NCBI GenBank assembly: GCA_002438565.1
Contig: DJPN01000021.1
Coordinates: 65,535 to 129,534 of the forward strand
Reading direction: 5' to 3'
Origin: Alphaproteobacteria bacterium UBA6411
Lineage (GTDB): Bacteria > Pseudomonadota > Alphaproteobacteria > CAAGCB01 > CAG-977
DNA length: 64,000 bases
The position numbers and the translations under genes were made by a program. How positions within the stretch are numbered: the first letter of the stretch is position 1; every line of letters starts with the position of its first letter. Below the pieces are notes generated by a model. It saw nothing but the letters and a program-made list of their open reading frames with translations. It searched no databases and was not told the origin of the DNA. Shown here in pieces: positions 41,645 through 51,600 of the stretch.

Positions 41645-42103
41645 TTATTTCTGCGCCAAAATTGTCTTGACCACGCCCGACGCCTGACCGAAGTCCATGC
41701 GTCCCGCGTACTGTTCGCGCAAAGCCGCCATGACCGCGCCCATGTCTTTCAATCCCGCCGCGCCCGTTTTGGCGACGATTTCGCGCACGGCGGCTTCGGT
41801 TTCGGCCGCGTCCATCTGTTTGGGCAGGAACGAACGGATGATGTCGATTTCCGCCTGTTCGCTGTCGATTAAGTCTTGACGGCCTCCCTTTTGATACATG
41901 GCGATGCTGTCGTTGCGCTGTTTAATCATGGACTGCAGCAGCTGCAAAATGTCGTCGTTGGTGATTTGGCCGTCCTTCGCCGACCCGCGGGAAGCGATGT
42001 CGCGGTCTTTGATTGCCGCCAAAATCAGACGCAAAGTGGATACTTTCGCGGTATCTTTTTCCAACATGGCGTTTTTCAACGCGGCTTTCAACTGTTCACG
42101 CAT
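41645..42103 (-). CDS. GatB/YqeY domain protein
   Basis: 152 residues. Typical family start (LKAALKNAMLEKDTAKVSTLRLILAAIKDRDI), an EIDIIRSFLPKQM block and the C-terminal GMGAVMAAL-like motif (here MGAVMAALREQYAGRMDFGQAS). Helical protein related to the tail domain of amidotransferase GatB; it may touch tRNA, but its role as a single protein is not established. It starts the yqeY-dnaG-rpoD run, 10 bp before dnaG. Confidence 0.93.
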   Translation of the reverse strand: MREQLKAALKNAMLEKDTAKVSTLRLILAAIKDRDIASRGSAKDGQITNDDILQLLQSMIKQRNDSIAMYQKGGRQDLIDSEQAEIDIIRSFLPKQMDAAETEAAVREIVAKTGAAGLKDMGAVMAALREQYAGRMDFGQASGVVKTILAQK

Positions 42104-42174
42104 AACGAATACTCCTCATAGATAAAAAACTTTCCGTCATAAAACACCGTTTTTTTGTTTTTGGCAAGTTACGC

Positions 42175-42203
42175 TTGAAGAAAAAAACAAAGCCTTGTAT
42201 GAT
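42175..42203 (+). promoter_or_regulatory. Sigma-70-type promoter of greA
   Basis: TTGAAG and TATGAT are 17 bp apart and lie 77 bp upstream of the greA start. Confidence 0.6.
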
Positions 42204-42280
42204 GCGCGGCAGATGAAATTGCTTCTTTCGCCCGAAACGGGGTGAAAGGGGTGTTTTTTTATTATTATGAGGATGTCGAA

Positions 42281-42754
42281 ATGCAAAAAGTACCGATGAC
42301 CAAAAAGGGCGCGGAACGCCTGCAACAGGAATTGACCAATCTGAAAAGCGTGGAACGTCCCGCCATTATCGCGGCGATTGCCGAAGCGCGCGAACACGGC
42401 GATTTGTCCGAAAACGCCGAATACCACGCCGCCCGCGAAAAACAAAGCTTTATCGAAGGCCGTATTCAGGAACTGGAATCCGCAATGTCCTGCGCCGACA
42501 TTATCGACACGGCGGCTTTGTCGGGCGACACCGTCGTTTTCGGCGCGACCGTGTCCTTGATGGATGAAGACACCGAAGACGAACTGAAATATCAAATCGT
42601 CGGACAGTACGAAGCCGATTTGGAACACGGCCGCATTTCCGTTTCCGCCCCGCTGGCGCGCGCTTTAATCGGAAAATCCGTCGGCGACACGGCGGAACTG
42701 GCTTCGCCCAAGGGTAAAAAATCTTACGAAATTCTGGAAATCGAATACATTTGA
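42281..42754 (+). CDS. greA: Transcription elongation factor GreA
   Basis: 157 residues from the ATG at 42281 (GAGGAT upstream). The N-terminal coiled coil is clear: PMTKKGAERLQQELTNLK, IIAAIAEAREHGDLSENAEYHAAREKQ with the catalytic acidic tip (DLSENAEY). The C-terminal FKBP-like domain has FGATVSLMD and SVGDTAELASPKGKKSYEI. It rescues backtracked RNA polymerase by stimulating transcript cleavage. The stop overlaps the next start by one base. Confidence 0.97.
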   Translation: MQKVPMTKKGAERLQQELTNLKSVERPAIIAAIAEAREHGDLSENAEYHAAREKQSFIEGRIQELESAMSCADIIDTAALSGDTVVFGATVSLMDEDTEDELKYQIVGQYEADLEHGRISVSAPLARALIGKSVGDTAELASPKGKKSYEILEIEYI

Positions 42755-43236
42755 TGGTCAAAAAGGCAAACAGGGATTTGATTGCGGGAACAGCGGCTTT
42801 ACTGACCGTCGCTTTGCTGTTTTGCGCCATCAGCTTCAAACGGGACATCGGCCGGCGTTCGACGGCCGGCTATACGCTGTCCGCCCGATTCAACCACACG
42901 GACGGGCTGAACACGGGCGCGCCCGTGCGTCTGGCGGGAATCGAGGTCGGCAAAATCACCGGTTTGACTTTGGACGAGGATTATGGCGTAACAGTCCGCT
43001 TTTCTTTGCCCGAATCCGTGCAGCTGCCCGATGACAGCGGCGTTTCCGTCCAATCCCAAAGTTTGTTGGGAAACAAGTATTTGGAACTGACCCCCGGCGG
43101 ATCGGAGGACATGCTGTCCGACGGCGATTTTATGGACTTTACCGAAGATTCCCCCGATTTGGTCAAGCTGTTGGACAAGGTGGTTTCCGCCGCCAAAGCC
43201 AATCGTAAAAACAACACATGCGCCAAAGGAAAATAA
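42754..43236 (+). CDS. MlaD family lipid-transport protein, first copy
   Basis: 160 residues from the ATG at 42754, coupled to greA by TGATG. One N-terminal membrane segment (about 10-28) anchors an MCE domain: LSARFNHTDGLNTGAPVRLAGIEVGKI, then SLLGNKYLELTPGG. MCE proteins shuttle phospholipids between the inner and outer membranes; here there is no adjacent mlaEF, so the permease and ATPase must be elsewhere. The gene is followed directly by a second MlaD gene. Confidence 0.88.
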   Translation: MVKKANRDLIAGTAALLTVALLFCAISFKRDIGRRSTAGYTLSARFNHTDGLNTGAPVRLAGIEVGKITGLTLDEDYGVTVRFSLPESVQLPDDSGVSVQSQSLLGNKYLELTPGGSEDMLSDGDFMDFTEDSPDLVKLLDKVVSAAKANRKNNTCAKGK

Positions 43237-43689
43237 ATGAAAAAAAATCCGATTGAAACCGTGCTGGGCATACTGGTGATTTTGGTCGCGGGGCTGTTCG
43301 TTTATTATGCCGAACAGCGGCTGTCCGTGCGTCCTCAGCAGGGATACACGCTGACGGCGACGTTTTTAAAGTCGGGCGGACTGGAAAGCGGCAACGACGT
43401 GCGCATCAACGGCATCAAAGTCGGCTCTGTTACAGGCATCGAGCTGACGCCCGATTATACGGCGCGCATCAGCATTGACGTCAAAAAATCCGTTTCCCTG
43501 CCCGCCGATACGGTTGCGGCGGTTGTTTCGGACGGATTGATGGGCGGCATTTTCCTGCAGCTGGAACCGGGGAAATCGGCCGACATGTTAAAAGACGGCG
43601 ATGCGATAAAGCAGACGCGCGATTTCAAATCGCTGGAAAGCATGATCGGCGACGTTATCTTTTTGGCAACGGGCAAAGAGGACGAATAA
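43237..43689 (+). CDS. MlaD family lipid-transport protein, second copy
   Basis: 150 residues. Starts immediately after the first copy (TAA-ATG). N-terminal membrane segment (about 8-24), then an MCE domain: LTATFLKSGGLESGNDVRINGIKVGSV, and SDGLMGGIFLQLEPG. Closely resembles the standard MlaD length. Together with the first copy it may build mixed MCE rings. The operon continues into a DUF2155 gene. Confidence 0.9.
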   Translation: MKKNPIETVLGILVILVAGLFVYYAEQRLSVRPQQGYTLTATFLKSGGLESGNDVRINGIKVGSVTGIELTPDYTARISIDVKKSVSLPADTVAAVVSDGLMGGIFLQLEPGKSADMLKDGDAIKQTRDFKSLESMIGDVIFLATGKEDE

Positions 43690-44373
43690 ATGAAAAAATC
43701 CGTGTTTTCCGCAGTCTTGTTAGGGATGTGCGCGGCGACTCTGCCCGCAAAGGCCGAAGACCTGTCTTTGGAACAGGTGGTTTTGCGCGGACTTGACAAA
43801 GTAACGGGACGCATCAGCACGATGACCGTCAACGTCGGCGAAAAGGCGCAATTCGGCGCTTTGGATGTTTATGTGCGCGTCTGCTACGCTCACCCGCCCG
43901 AAGAAACGCCCGAAAACGCCGCCTATCTGGACATTGTCGAAAAAAAGCAGGAAGGACAGCTGAAACTGTTTTCGGGGTGGATGTTTTCATCGTCGCCCGC
44001 GCTGTCCGCCATGGAACACCCCGTTTTCGACGTTTGGGTAATCCGGTGCCAGGGCGAACAAATCACGCCGCCCATTCCCGAACCGCTGATGCTGGAAAAC
44101 CAAATCGAAGCCGTCCCCGTTCAGCCCAAAGTCAAAATCGTGCTGGATGAAAACGAGGAAAACATCGAAAAACCCGTCAATCCCGAAGAATTGCCTGCGG
44201 AACCGTCCGATTCGGATGAAAACGATTCGGACGCGGCGGTGTTGGTTCCTTTGCCGGAACCCGCCGAAGAAAACGACATTCCGCCCGAAACGGCAGAACA
44301 GCCGTCCTCCGAACCGGTTAATGCTCCGGCTGAAGAGTTTTCTGACGAAGACGCAACGGAAAACGACATTTAA
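43690..44373 (+). CDS. DUF2155 periplasmic protein
   Basis: 227 residues with a signal peptide ending near AKAED (about 22). The DUF2155 domain is evident: LRGLDKVTGRISTMTVNVG, VRVCYAHPPEETPENAAYL and LFSGWMFSSSPALSAMEHP ending in VWVIRCQ. An acidic, Pro/Glu-rich tail of about 95 residues follows. The family is alphaproteobacterial, near lipid-transport genes, with no defined role. It begins directly at the stop of the second MlaD gene. Confidence 0.88.
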   Translation: MKKSVFSAVLLGMCAATLPAKAEDLSLEQVVLRGLDKVTGRISTMTVNVGEKAQFGALDVYVRVCYAHPPEETPENAAYLDIVEKKQEGQLKLFSGWMFSSSPALSAMEHPVFDVWVIRCQGEQITPPIPEPLMLENQIEAVPVQPKVKIVLDENEENIEKPVNPEELPAEPSDSDENDSDAAVLVPLPEPAEENDIPPETAEQPSSEPVNAPAEEFSDEDATENDI

Positions 44374-44390
44374 CGACGAAAGGCTTTTCA

Positions 44391-46049
44391 ATGCCGCATG
44401 CCCGCTTTCAGCCCCGTTTTCAAATTTCCAGCCGTTTTTTAATTCTGTCGTCAACTTTGTATTTCGGGTTGGTTTTGAATTGCGCCTTGTGGCGTTATCT
44501 GTTTGAAAAGCTGAATTTTTCAAGCTTTTTGGAATGTTCTTTGGCAATTGTTGTGCCGGTTCTGGTTTGTATTCCGCTGTATCTGGCGTTCAATCTGCTG
44601 CTGATGCCCAAAACGGCAAAACCTTTGCTGATTGTCTTGCTACTGATTTCAAGCACGACAAATTATCTGATGACAAATCTGGGCGTTTACATCGACAGCG
44701 ATATGATTCGCAACGCGTTTGAAACAAACACGCGCGAAGCTTTGGATTTGGCGACATGGTCGGGCTGTTTGTGGGTGTTTTTCACGGGTGTTCTGCCGGC
44801 GGTCGCTTTGGTGTTCACGCGCGTTGAATTCGATTCGTTCAAAACCGAATGTAAAAGCCGCCTTTTCGGACTGCTGATTGCGCTGGCAATCGTCGGAAGC
44901 ATCGGCGCAACGTCGTATAAAACGCTGTCCGCCGTCGGACGCAACAACAAAGCCGCGCGCAAAATCATCAACACGCAAAACTACATTTATTCGACGTTCC
45001 GCTATATCCAGCGCAAAATCAACAGCCGCCGTCCCTTTGTCCCGCTGGATGAAAACGCTCAAATCACCCCTTACGAAGACCACACTAAAACCGTTTTGGT
45101 TTTCGTACTGGGCGAAACGGCGCGGTCGGCGAATTTTTCACTGCAAGGGTATGAACGGCAAACCAATCCGCTGTTGGCGAAACAAAACATCGCCTACTTT
45201 AAAAACGTAACGTCGTGCGGAACGGCAACGGCGATTTCCGTACCGTGCATGTTTTCGTCCGTACCGCGCGCCGCTTTTGACGTCGACGACGCGCCGTATA
45301 CGGAAAATCTGATTGATTTGCTGCGAAAAGCGGGCTACGACATCCTGTGGCGCGACAACGACGACGGCTGCAAAGGCGTGTGCCAGCGCGTTCGCAACGA
45401 AGAAATGAAATACTCCAACCACCCGAAATACTGCTTCGGCAGCTACTGCCATGACGAAGTTTTGCTGGACGGACTGGAGGACATCATCAAAAACATCAAA
45501 CAGGATACGGTGATTTTTCTGCACACCATGGGCAGTCACGGCCCGACGTATTTCAACCGTTATCCCGATAAATTCAAAAAGTTTTTGCCGACGTGCGACA
45601 CGGCGGACATGCAGAAATGCACGAAAGAACAGATTGTCAACACATACGACAACACGATTTTGTATACAGATTTTATCGTTTCGTCGGCAATCGATATTTT
45701 GAAAAAGTTTCCGCAGTACGAAGCGGGACTGATTTATGTTTCCGACCATGGCGAATCTTTGGGTGAAAACAATATGTACCTGCACGGTTTCCCGTACGCC
45801 CTTGCCCCGAAAGAACAAATCGAAGTTCCGATGCTGGTTTGGATGAACGGCACCATGAAAAAATGGGATTATATTGACTTTTCATGTTTGAAAAAAGAAG
45901 CCGCATCCCAATCTTTTTCACACGACAACATCTTTCATTCGCTGGTCGGGCTGTTGGAAATCGACACAAAAGAATATGACAAAAACTTGGATATGTTCAA
46001 TCCGTGCCGCAAAAAGAAACTGCCTTTTATGGAAAGGGATAAGAAATGA
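44391..46049 (+). CDS. Phosphoethanolamine transferase, EptA-like
   Basis: 552 residues. Four or five N-terminal membrane helices (to about 165) are followed by a periplasmic sulfatase-fold domain. The nucleophile Thr lies in VLGETARSANFSL, and metal ligands appear in HTMGSHGPTY and YVSDHGESLGE. This is the family of EptA/MCR enzymes that add phosphoethanolamine to lipid A or core sugars, lowering surface charge. The stop overlaps dgkA by 4 bp; EptA makes diacylglycerol, which DgkA recycles, so the pairing makes biochemical sense. Confidence 0.92.
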   Translation: MPHARFQPRFQISSRFLILSSTLYFGLVLNCALWRYLFEKLNFSSFLECSLAIVVPVLVCIPLYLAFNLLLMPKTAKPLLIVLLLISSTTNYLMTNLGVYIDSDMIRNAFETNTREALDLATWSGCLWVFFTGVLPAVALVFTRVEFDSFKTECKSRLFGLLIALAIVGSIGATSYKTLSAVGRNNKAARKIINTQNYIYSTFRYIQRKINSRRPFVPLDENAQITPYEDHTKTVLVFVLGETARSANFSLQGYERQTNPLLAKQNIAYFKNVTSCGTATAISVPCMFSSVPRAAFDVDDAPYTENLIDLLRKAGYDILWRDNDDGCKGVCQRVRNEEMKYSNHPKYCFGSYCHDEVLLDGLEDIIKNIKQDTVIFLHTMGSHGPTYFNRYPDKFKKFLPTCDTADMQKCTKEQIVNTYDNTILYTDFIVSSAIDILKKFPQYEAGLIYVSDHGESLGENNMYLHGFPYALAPKEQIEVPMLVWMNGTMKKWDYIDFSCLKKEAASQSFSHDNIFHSLVGLLEIDTKEYDKNLDMFNPCRKKKLPFMERDKK

Positions 46050-46414
46050 AGTCGCCTTATCACGGCATCCGCCGCATTTTAAACGCTTTTGCATACTCCG
46101 CCGCGGGTTTTGCCGCCGCGTTCAAAAGCGAAGCCGCTTTCCGTCAAGACTTGGCGGTGTTTGTCATCGGAACGGGCGTCGCGCTGTATTTGCCATTGTC
46201 GTTTATCGAACGGGTGTGTCTGATTTCGCCGCTGCTGCTGGTTTTGCTGATGGAACTGGCCAACACCGCGATTGAAGCCGTCGTCGACCGTATTTCGGAC
46301 GATTTTCATCTGCTCAGCAAAAAAGCCAAAGACATCGGCAGTTTGCTGGTGCTAATCGCTTTTATCAATGCAATTTTGTGGTGGACGGCCATATTATGTC
46401 CTCTGTTCATCTGA
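46046..46414 (+). CDS. dgkA: Diacylglycerol kinase DgkA
   Basis: 122 residues with three membrane helices. Family motifs: AFAYSAAGFAAAFKSEAAFRQ at the N-terminus, ELANTAIEAVVDRI and SKKAKDIGS. It phosphorylates diacylglycerol released by the phosphoethanolamine transferase encoded just upstream. Inner membrane. The end overlaps the next gene by 19 bp. Confidence 0.95.
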   Translation: MKSPYHGIRRILNAFAYSAAGFAAAFKSEAAFRQDLAVFVIGTGVALYLPLSFIERVCLISPLLLVLLMELANTAIEAVVDRISDDFHLLSKKAKDIGSLLVLIAFINAILWWTAILCPLFI

Positions 46415-46860
46415 TTTGCGGCTTTATGGGAACGGGCAAGACAACGATTGCCCGCAGGCTGGCCATGCAAATGAACGCCGTTCGGCTGACGCATGACGAG
46501 TTTATGGCGGATTTGTACGGGAACGACATTCCCGAATCCGAATTTCAAGCCAAATGGAATAAAGTGGACAAGCTGATTTGGAATCTGGCGGAACAAATCG
46601 TTTGCGCCGGCGGAAACGTCATTTTGGATTACGGATTTTGGAGCCGTGAAAGCCGCCGAAAAGCGGCGGAACGCGCAAAAATCTTTTGCGACAATATTAC
46701 GTTTCATCAAGTCGAATGTGACTTTGAAACCGCCAAACGGCGTTTGCGCGAACGCGACGCGGGACGATTGGACGAAGAAGCGTTCAACGCTTTGGCGAAA
46801 AAATACGAACCGATAGACACCGACGAACGTTTTGATGTGATTTATTATCGCAACGTTTAA
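46396..46860 (+). CDS. AAA_33-type ATP-binding kinase
   Basis: 154 residues from the ATG at 46396, inside the end of dgkA. P-loop GFMGTGKTTIARRLA near the N-terminus, a DEF metal site (LTHDEFMADLY), VILDYGFWSRESRRKA and a LID region ECDFETAKRRLRERDA. This is the small-molecule or toxin-like kinase group (chloramphenicol phosphotransferase / Zeta-like). The substrate is unknown. The stop overlaps the converging LysR gene. Confidence 0.8.
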   Translation: MSSVHLICGFMGTGKTTIARRLAMQMNAVRLTHDEFMADLYGNDIPESEFQAKWNKVDKLIWNLAEQIVCAGGNVILDYGFWSRESRRKAAERAKIFCDNITFHQVECDFETAKRRLRERDAGRLDEEAFNALAKKYEPIDTDERFDVIYYRNV

Positions 46861-47756
46861 ACGCATATTTCAATTTGGTTCAGCCGTCCATCTTCGGACA
46901 TATTTTTCAGATGCTGAATCAAGGCTTGGATTTTCGGCGTTTTTTCGGAAGCCGTATTGCATACGCCGTAAAACGGACGGGTCAGTCCGAAATCCAAATT
47001 CAGCCGCGTCAGCTCGGGATTGCGCGCCGCATCCCAATCATGCAGCAAGGCGATGCCGTCGCCCGAACGAATCAATGAAAAAACGACGGCTTCCGAATCG
47101 GATGTCGTGTTCAGATGTTTGGCTTTTTTCAAAATCAATCGGCAGGACGGATCGTCCAAATGGCGCTGCTGCACGCATATATCGAAATTCTGCACCAAAT
47201 CCGCCATATCCCGCGGCACACCGTGTTTATCCAAATAGCTTTTCGATGCGTACAGGCTCATTTTGCTTTCGGTTTTAAAAACCATTTTGCCTTTCATCGG
47301 AAACGACAAATCACTGACAATCGCGAAATCGATATCGGGCGGATTGACTTTTGCGTTCGTCACAATATCCAGTCTGATTTTTAAATGGCGCGCATAAAAC
47401 AACGACAGTTCTTTCAGCAGTCCGTTTCCCAAAAAACCGTCCGAAACATAAACCGTTACATAACCCGCCAAATCTTCGGCGGCTTCAAACATTTTTGAAA
47501 TCCGGTCCAGACTTTTGACAATGTTGTCGATATCCGTATACAGCAGGCGGGCGGTATTTGTCGGTTCGACGCCCTTTGGCGAACGCTGCAGCAGCGTCGT
47601 GTTCATCGAACTTTCCAAATCCGTAATGATTTTCGACAAATTGGACTGTTTGATGCCGTTTCTGCGCGCCGCGCCTTGAATCCGCCCGGCGTCAATCACT
47701 TCTTTAAGGGCAAGCAGATCCCTTAAAAAAGACAACCTGGATTTGAATGTCGCCAT
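46857..47756 (-). CDS. LysR family transcriptional regulator
   Basis: 299 residues from the ATG at 47756, with AAGGGG at proper distance; a longer frame exists upstream without a better start. N-terminal winged helix (LRDLLALKEVIDAGRIQGAARRNGIKQSNLSKIITDLE, given here in pieces) then a substrate-binding domain (VTVYVSDGFLGN, CVQQRHLDDPS). It faces away from the small LuxR-type gene across a 264-bp spacer. Effector and targets are unknown. Confidence 0.85.
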   Translation of the reverse strand: MATFKSRLSFLRDLLALKEVIDAGRIQGAARRNGIKQSNLSKIITDLESSMNTTLLQRSPKGVEPTNTARLLYTDIDNIVKSLDRISKMFEAAEDLAGYVTVYVSDGFLGNGLLKELSLFYARHLKIRLDIVTNAKVNPPDIDFAIVSDLSFPMKGKMVFKTESKMSLYASKSYLDKHGVPRDMADLVQNFDICVQQRHLDDPSCRLILKKAKHLNTTSDSEAVVFSLIRSGDGIALLHDWDAARNPELTRLNLDFGLTRPFYGVCNTASEKTPKIQALIQHLKNMSEDGRLNQIEICV

Positions 47757-47809
47757 AAACATATACCCCTTATATAAAAGCAGGGACTTTTCAAAGCCCG
47801 TGCCATCCC

Positions 47810-47820
47810 CTACAGTGTAG
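47810..47820. promoter_or_regulatory. Short palindrome in the lysR upstream region
   Basis: CTACA-G-TGTAG is a perfect odd palindrome 54 bp from the lysR start and close to a TATATA-like -10 on the minus strand. It could be an autoregulatory site; the evidence is weak. Confidence 0.35.
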
Positions 47821-48020
47821 TTATGGTGTTTCATTTCGAGGCGGTTGTCAATCGGAAATAAACGCTTTTCCGGCAAAGCGGAGGGGAAAAAGATTGCTTT
47901 GCTGACGCCGCCTTGAACACCTGCTTTGCATTGACTTGACTTTTATTCCTTGAATATCGGTTGGACATCCGAATTATCGGCGCGTTTTCGCGCGTGCAAA
48001 AAACAGAAAAGGGGAAGGAA

Positions 48021-48218
48021 ATGACCTGTCATTTGACACCAAAACAGCTGGAAGTTTTACATTGCTTGTCGCAAGGCATGCAAAACAAGCAAATCGCTTC
48101 GGAAATGGGCGTCAGCTTGTCTACGGTTAAAATCCACTTGAACAGGATTTACATGCGGTTGAATGTTTCTAACCGGTTGCAAGCCCTGTTGTGGATGAAC
48201 GACAACGATTTGGTCTGA
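48021..48218 (+). CDS. Small LuxR-type HTH protein
   Basis: 65 residues from the ATG at 48021 after a strong GGGGAAGGAA site. Practically the whole protein is one GerE/LuxR helix-turn-helix: LTPKQLEVLHCLSQGMQNKQIA, then VSLSTVKIHLNRIY and ALLWM at the end. There is no sensor or receiver domain, so it may act as a DNA-binding partner or respond to its own level. It is followed by a terminator and has its own spacer upstream. Confidence 0.8.
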   Translation: MTCHLTPKQLEVLHCLSQGMQNKQIASEMGVSLSTVKIHLNRIYMRLNVSNRLQALLWMNDNDLV

Positions 48219-48228
48219 CACGAGTAAA

Positions 48229-48258
48229 AAAACACCCCGTCAAAGGGGTGTTTTTTTT
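48229..48258. terminator. Bidirectional terminator
   Basis: ACACCCC and GGGGTGT pair around a 6-nt loop with T/A tracts on both sides, between converging genes. Confidence 0.85.
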
Positions 48259-48272
48259 ATTTGCCGTCTTTT

Positions 48273-48467
48273 TTATTCGGCGGCGTGATCCAAACAGGCG
48301 CATTTTTCAACAGCCAGAGATTCCTTGAAATAGCGGCGTTCGGCAAATTCGCTTTTTTTACCGATGTTGAATTCGGACATCGGACGGAAATACCCCATAA
48401 CGCGCGTCCAGATTTCGCAGGGCTGGCGTTCTTCGTCTTTGAGGGTGATTTCTGCGTTTTCAGTCAT
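48273..48467 (-). CDS. Small NrdD-like protein
   Basis: 64 residues from the ATG at 48467. The core CEIWTRVMGYFRPMSEFN, GKKSEFAERRYF resembles the C-terminal glycyl-radical/zinc portion of anaerobic ribonucleotide reductase and corresponds to short proteins annotated as such in alphaproteobacteria. Too short to be an enzyme on its own. A second Cys pair (CACLD) sits near the end. Function not established. Confidence 0.7.
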   Translation of the reverse strand: MTENAEITLKDEERQPCEIWTRVMGYFRPMSEFNIGKKSEFAERRYFKESLAVEKCACLDHAAE

Positions 48468-48607
48468 TTGCAAGGTCTTTCAGTTAAGTGTTCAAAATCA
48501 ATCTTTGGGGACGTCTTGTCGTCTGTAACCACTATATATGGGGTTTTACGGAAATGACAAGAGGTATTTTCGACTATTTTGCAACACGTTGAAATCACTG
48601 TCCTTTT

Positions 48608-51600
48608 TTAAAACATAAAGCGCAGCGTCGCCGTCAGAGTGTGCGACAGCCAATCGGGGCGTGCTTCCAACCCGTAGCGTGCTGAAATATCCCAGTTGTC
48701 CCCCAGAATATACGCCAGCGAAGCGCCCAATTCGGCACCGTAAGGATCCATATCCTTGCCGGTTACCGTATAACTGGCTCCGTTGGGCAGGTTAACCGTC
48801 GCCGAATCTTCGGAACGTGAAAAATCATACGTCAGCCCCGCCGACAATTCGCTCAGCCAGACGCCGTTTTCCGATTGCGACAGCATATATTCCTTACGGA
48901 TTTCCGCCACCGCCGAAAACACGGAATTTGAAAACGACTGAATATTCTGTCCGACGGAGTCTTCGTGCGCGGCGCGTGAAACGGACGCGTAGCGCACGCC
49001 GATTTCCGGACGCCACGCCGCCGCATCGTATCCCCACATCAGCTGACCGCCGGTTGTTTTGACATCGTAGTTGTCCGCAACCGTTATCCCCGACACGTCT
49101 TTTGTTTCATCAAAACTGCTTTTTGTATAATCCAGAACCGCCGACAAATACCAGTCCGCGGGTTTGTACATGCCGTACAAAAAGAACGTATCGCCCGAAA
49201 CATCCGTTGTTCTTTGCAGTGTTTTCAAATCGGACGAAGTGCGCGCATAGCCGACCCCGACGGCGAACACGTCGGCGAATGTGGCGTCCAGCCCCATAGC
49301 CACGCCCGTCGAATCGCCGCTGAAGCCGTCTTCGTCGGAATCGGATTTGTATTCGTTCGTATTGTACAACGCCTGCGCCCACATTCCGATTGCGGGACGA
49401 ACGCCATAGAACGCACCGTAGTTCGCCTGTCTTTGCGAACGATACTTGGCGACTTTGGGCGCGGGTTCGGCGTCTTCGTATCCGAACGAACGGTATTCGC
49501 GCTTCTGCTGCGACGGCTGATACGTCGGATAAGCCCGCCCCGTCGACGGCATATCATCGTACGAACGGTATTCGCGCGTCGACCGCGACGGCTGATATGT
49601 CGGATAAGCCCGCCCCGTCGACGGCATATCACCGTATCCCGCTTGTTTATAGTAGTCTTTTGTCCGCATCACACGGCTTTTGTAAGGCGAACCGCCGGAA
49701 CGCCCGTACATTTCGCGCATTTTGCGGTATTTGTCGGAACGGTTGCCCATTTTTTTCTGCAAACCTCGCATCCGCTTGAACGCCATGCCCGCGACCTGCG
49801 TTTGCGTCTGCAAAGACCGAGCCGTCATCGACCCCGACACGTCTGGCGCAATCGCCGTCAAAGCGTTCAAATAAGCGCGGCTTCCCTTTTGCGACAAAGC
49901 ATCCAAATGTTTTGCCACGGCAAACAGTTTGTCGTTTTCGTTGAACAGCCCGCCGTCCAAAATCGCCGCCGCCGTATTTTGATTGTTTTGCGAACCCTTT
50001 TCGATAATGACGACTTCCTGCGCGTTGGACGCTTGAATTAAATTATAGCACAGCCCTTTGCCCGAAGCGCAGTCGACTTTTTCCAGTTTGTAGCGGCTGT
50101 TCGCAAACGAAAATTCGCCGGAATCGACCGTTCCCGAAATCAGCTCGAACGTTGTGCCATTTTCCGCCGTGTGCAACCCGTAATCGACCGTCATGTCCAG
50201 CCGCGCGTTTTTGCTGATTTTAACGGTATCGGCATCGATATGCCCGAAGCCGCCGCCCCGCAATTCGCCCGCGTCGTTTGTCGCCCCCGCCGAAAAGCGC
50301 AGCTTCAACACGGAATTGTCCGCAAATTCCAACCCGCCCGTCACGGTCAGATTTCTAACGCCGATATCCAGCGTGCCGCCGATGAGCGCCCCGTTGGAAA
50401 CCGTTGCGTTGTGATTGAACGTCGCTTTGCCCGCGCCCGTCATCGACAGTCTGCCGATTGTCGTATTCGCGCCGTCAAAAACCACATCGCCCGCGCCGAC
50501 GGTCAAAGAATCTGAAATGTCCGCATTGCTTCCGAAATACGCCGTTCCGTTCCCGACAAAAACGTTTTTGACGGCAACGTCTTTGGTGAACGTCAAAACC
50601 CCCGAATTCGTCGCGATTGTTCCGAAGCCGGACAGCGTTTTTTGGAAAGCGCCGCCGTTTTCCAGCATCAGCGTGCCATTTCCCGCCAAGTTGCCCGTTA
50701 CATTCAATTTATCGGAAACCGTCAAAGTTTTTCCCGTTTCGACGTTCAGCGTACCGTTTCCGGATTCAAAGACCAACGCGCCCGCTGCGGAATTGCCGGC
50801 TATGTCGACCGTTCCCGAACCGACATATACAGCCCCGATGCGGTTTCCGCCCGTCGACAGCTTGCCGCCTTTGATTTTCAGCACCCCGCCGCCCGACAGA
50901 GTCCCGAGTGTTCCGCTTTTTTGAACCAAATCGGAAATCGACAGTTCCGCGCCGTTTTCGATGATTGCCGAACCGCCTTCAAACGTCAGTTTATCCACAT
51001 TTGCGTTTTTGTTAAAGCTTGCACTGCCGCCGCTGATGTAAATTTCGCCCAAGGACGCAATCGGCGCATTGAACACACTGCCCGAACCGTTCAGCCGCAA
51101 AGTCCCCGCGCCCGTTACGGTATTGGACGCCGCGGTTGAAATGGTCGACAAGCTTAACGTTTTACCCTGCCCGACGGACAGCGTGCCATTGTTTCCGGAA
51201 AAAGCGACGGATGCCATTGTCGTATCGCCCGTAAAACTTGCCGTTCCCGAACCGACAATCAAATGCCCGCTTGCAAACGAAGCCGCCGTGGCAAACGAAC
51301 CGTTCGCGCCGCCCGACAGCTTAATCGTTCCCGAACCGTTTACCATGTTTGCGCCCGCGTTGATATTTTGAGTGATATTCAGCGTTTTGTTGACGGTCAG
51401 CGTCGAACCGCTGTTCGCGCCGAAAGAAACCGTCCCGACCGTCATGTCTGCGTTTTGAATCAAACCCGCCCCGTTTGCGATTGAAACAGTGCCCGCCTGC
51501 GCCGCGGCATTGACGGTCAAGGTTGCGCCGCCCGCCGCCGTGATTGTGCCGACTTGCGCCGTATTGGCCAATGTCGCCGATTGATTGACGGTCAAAGTTC

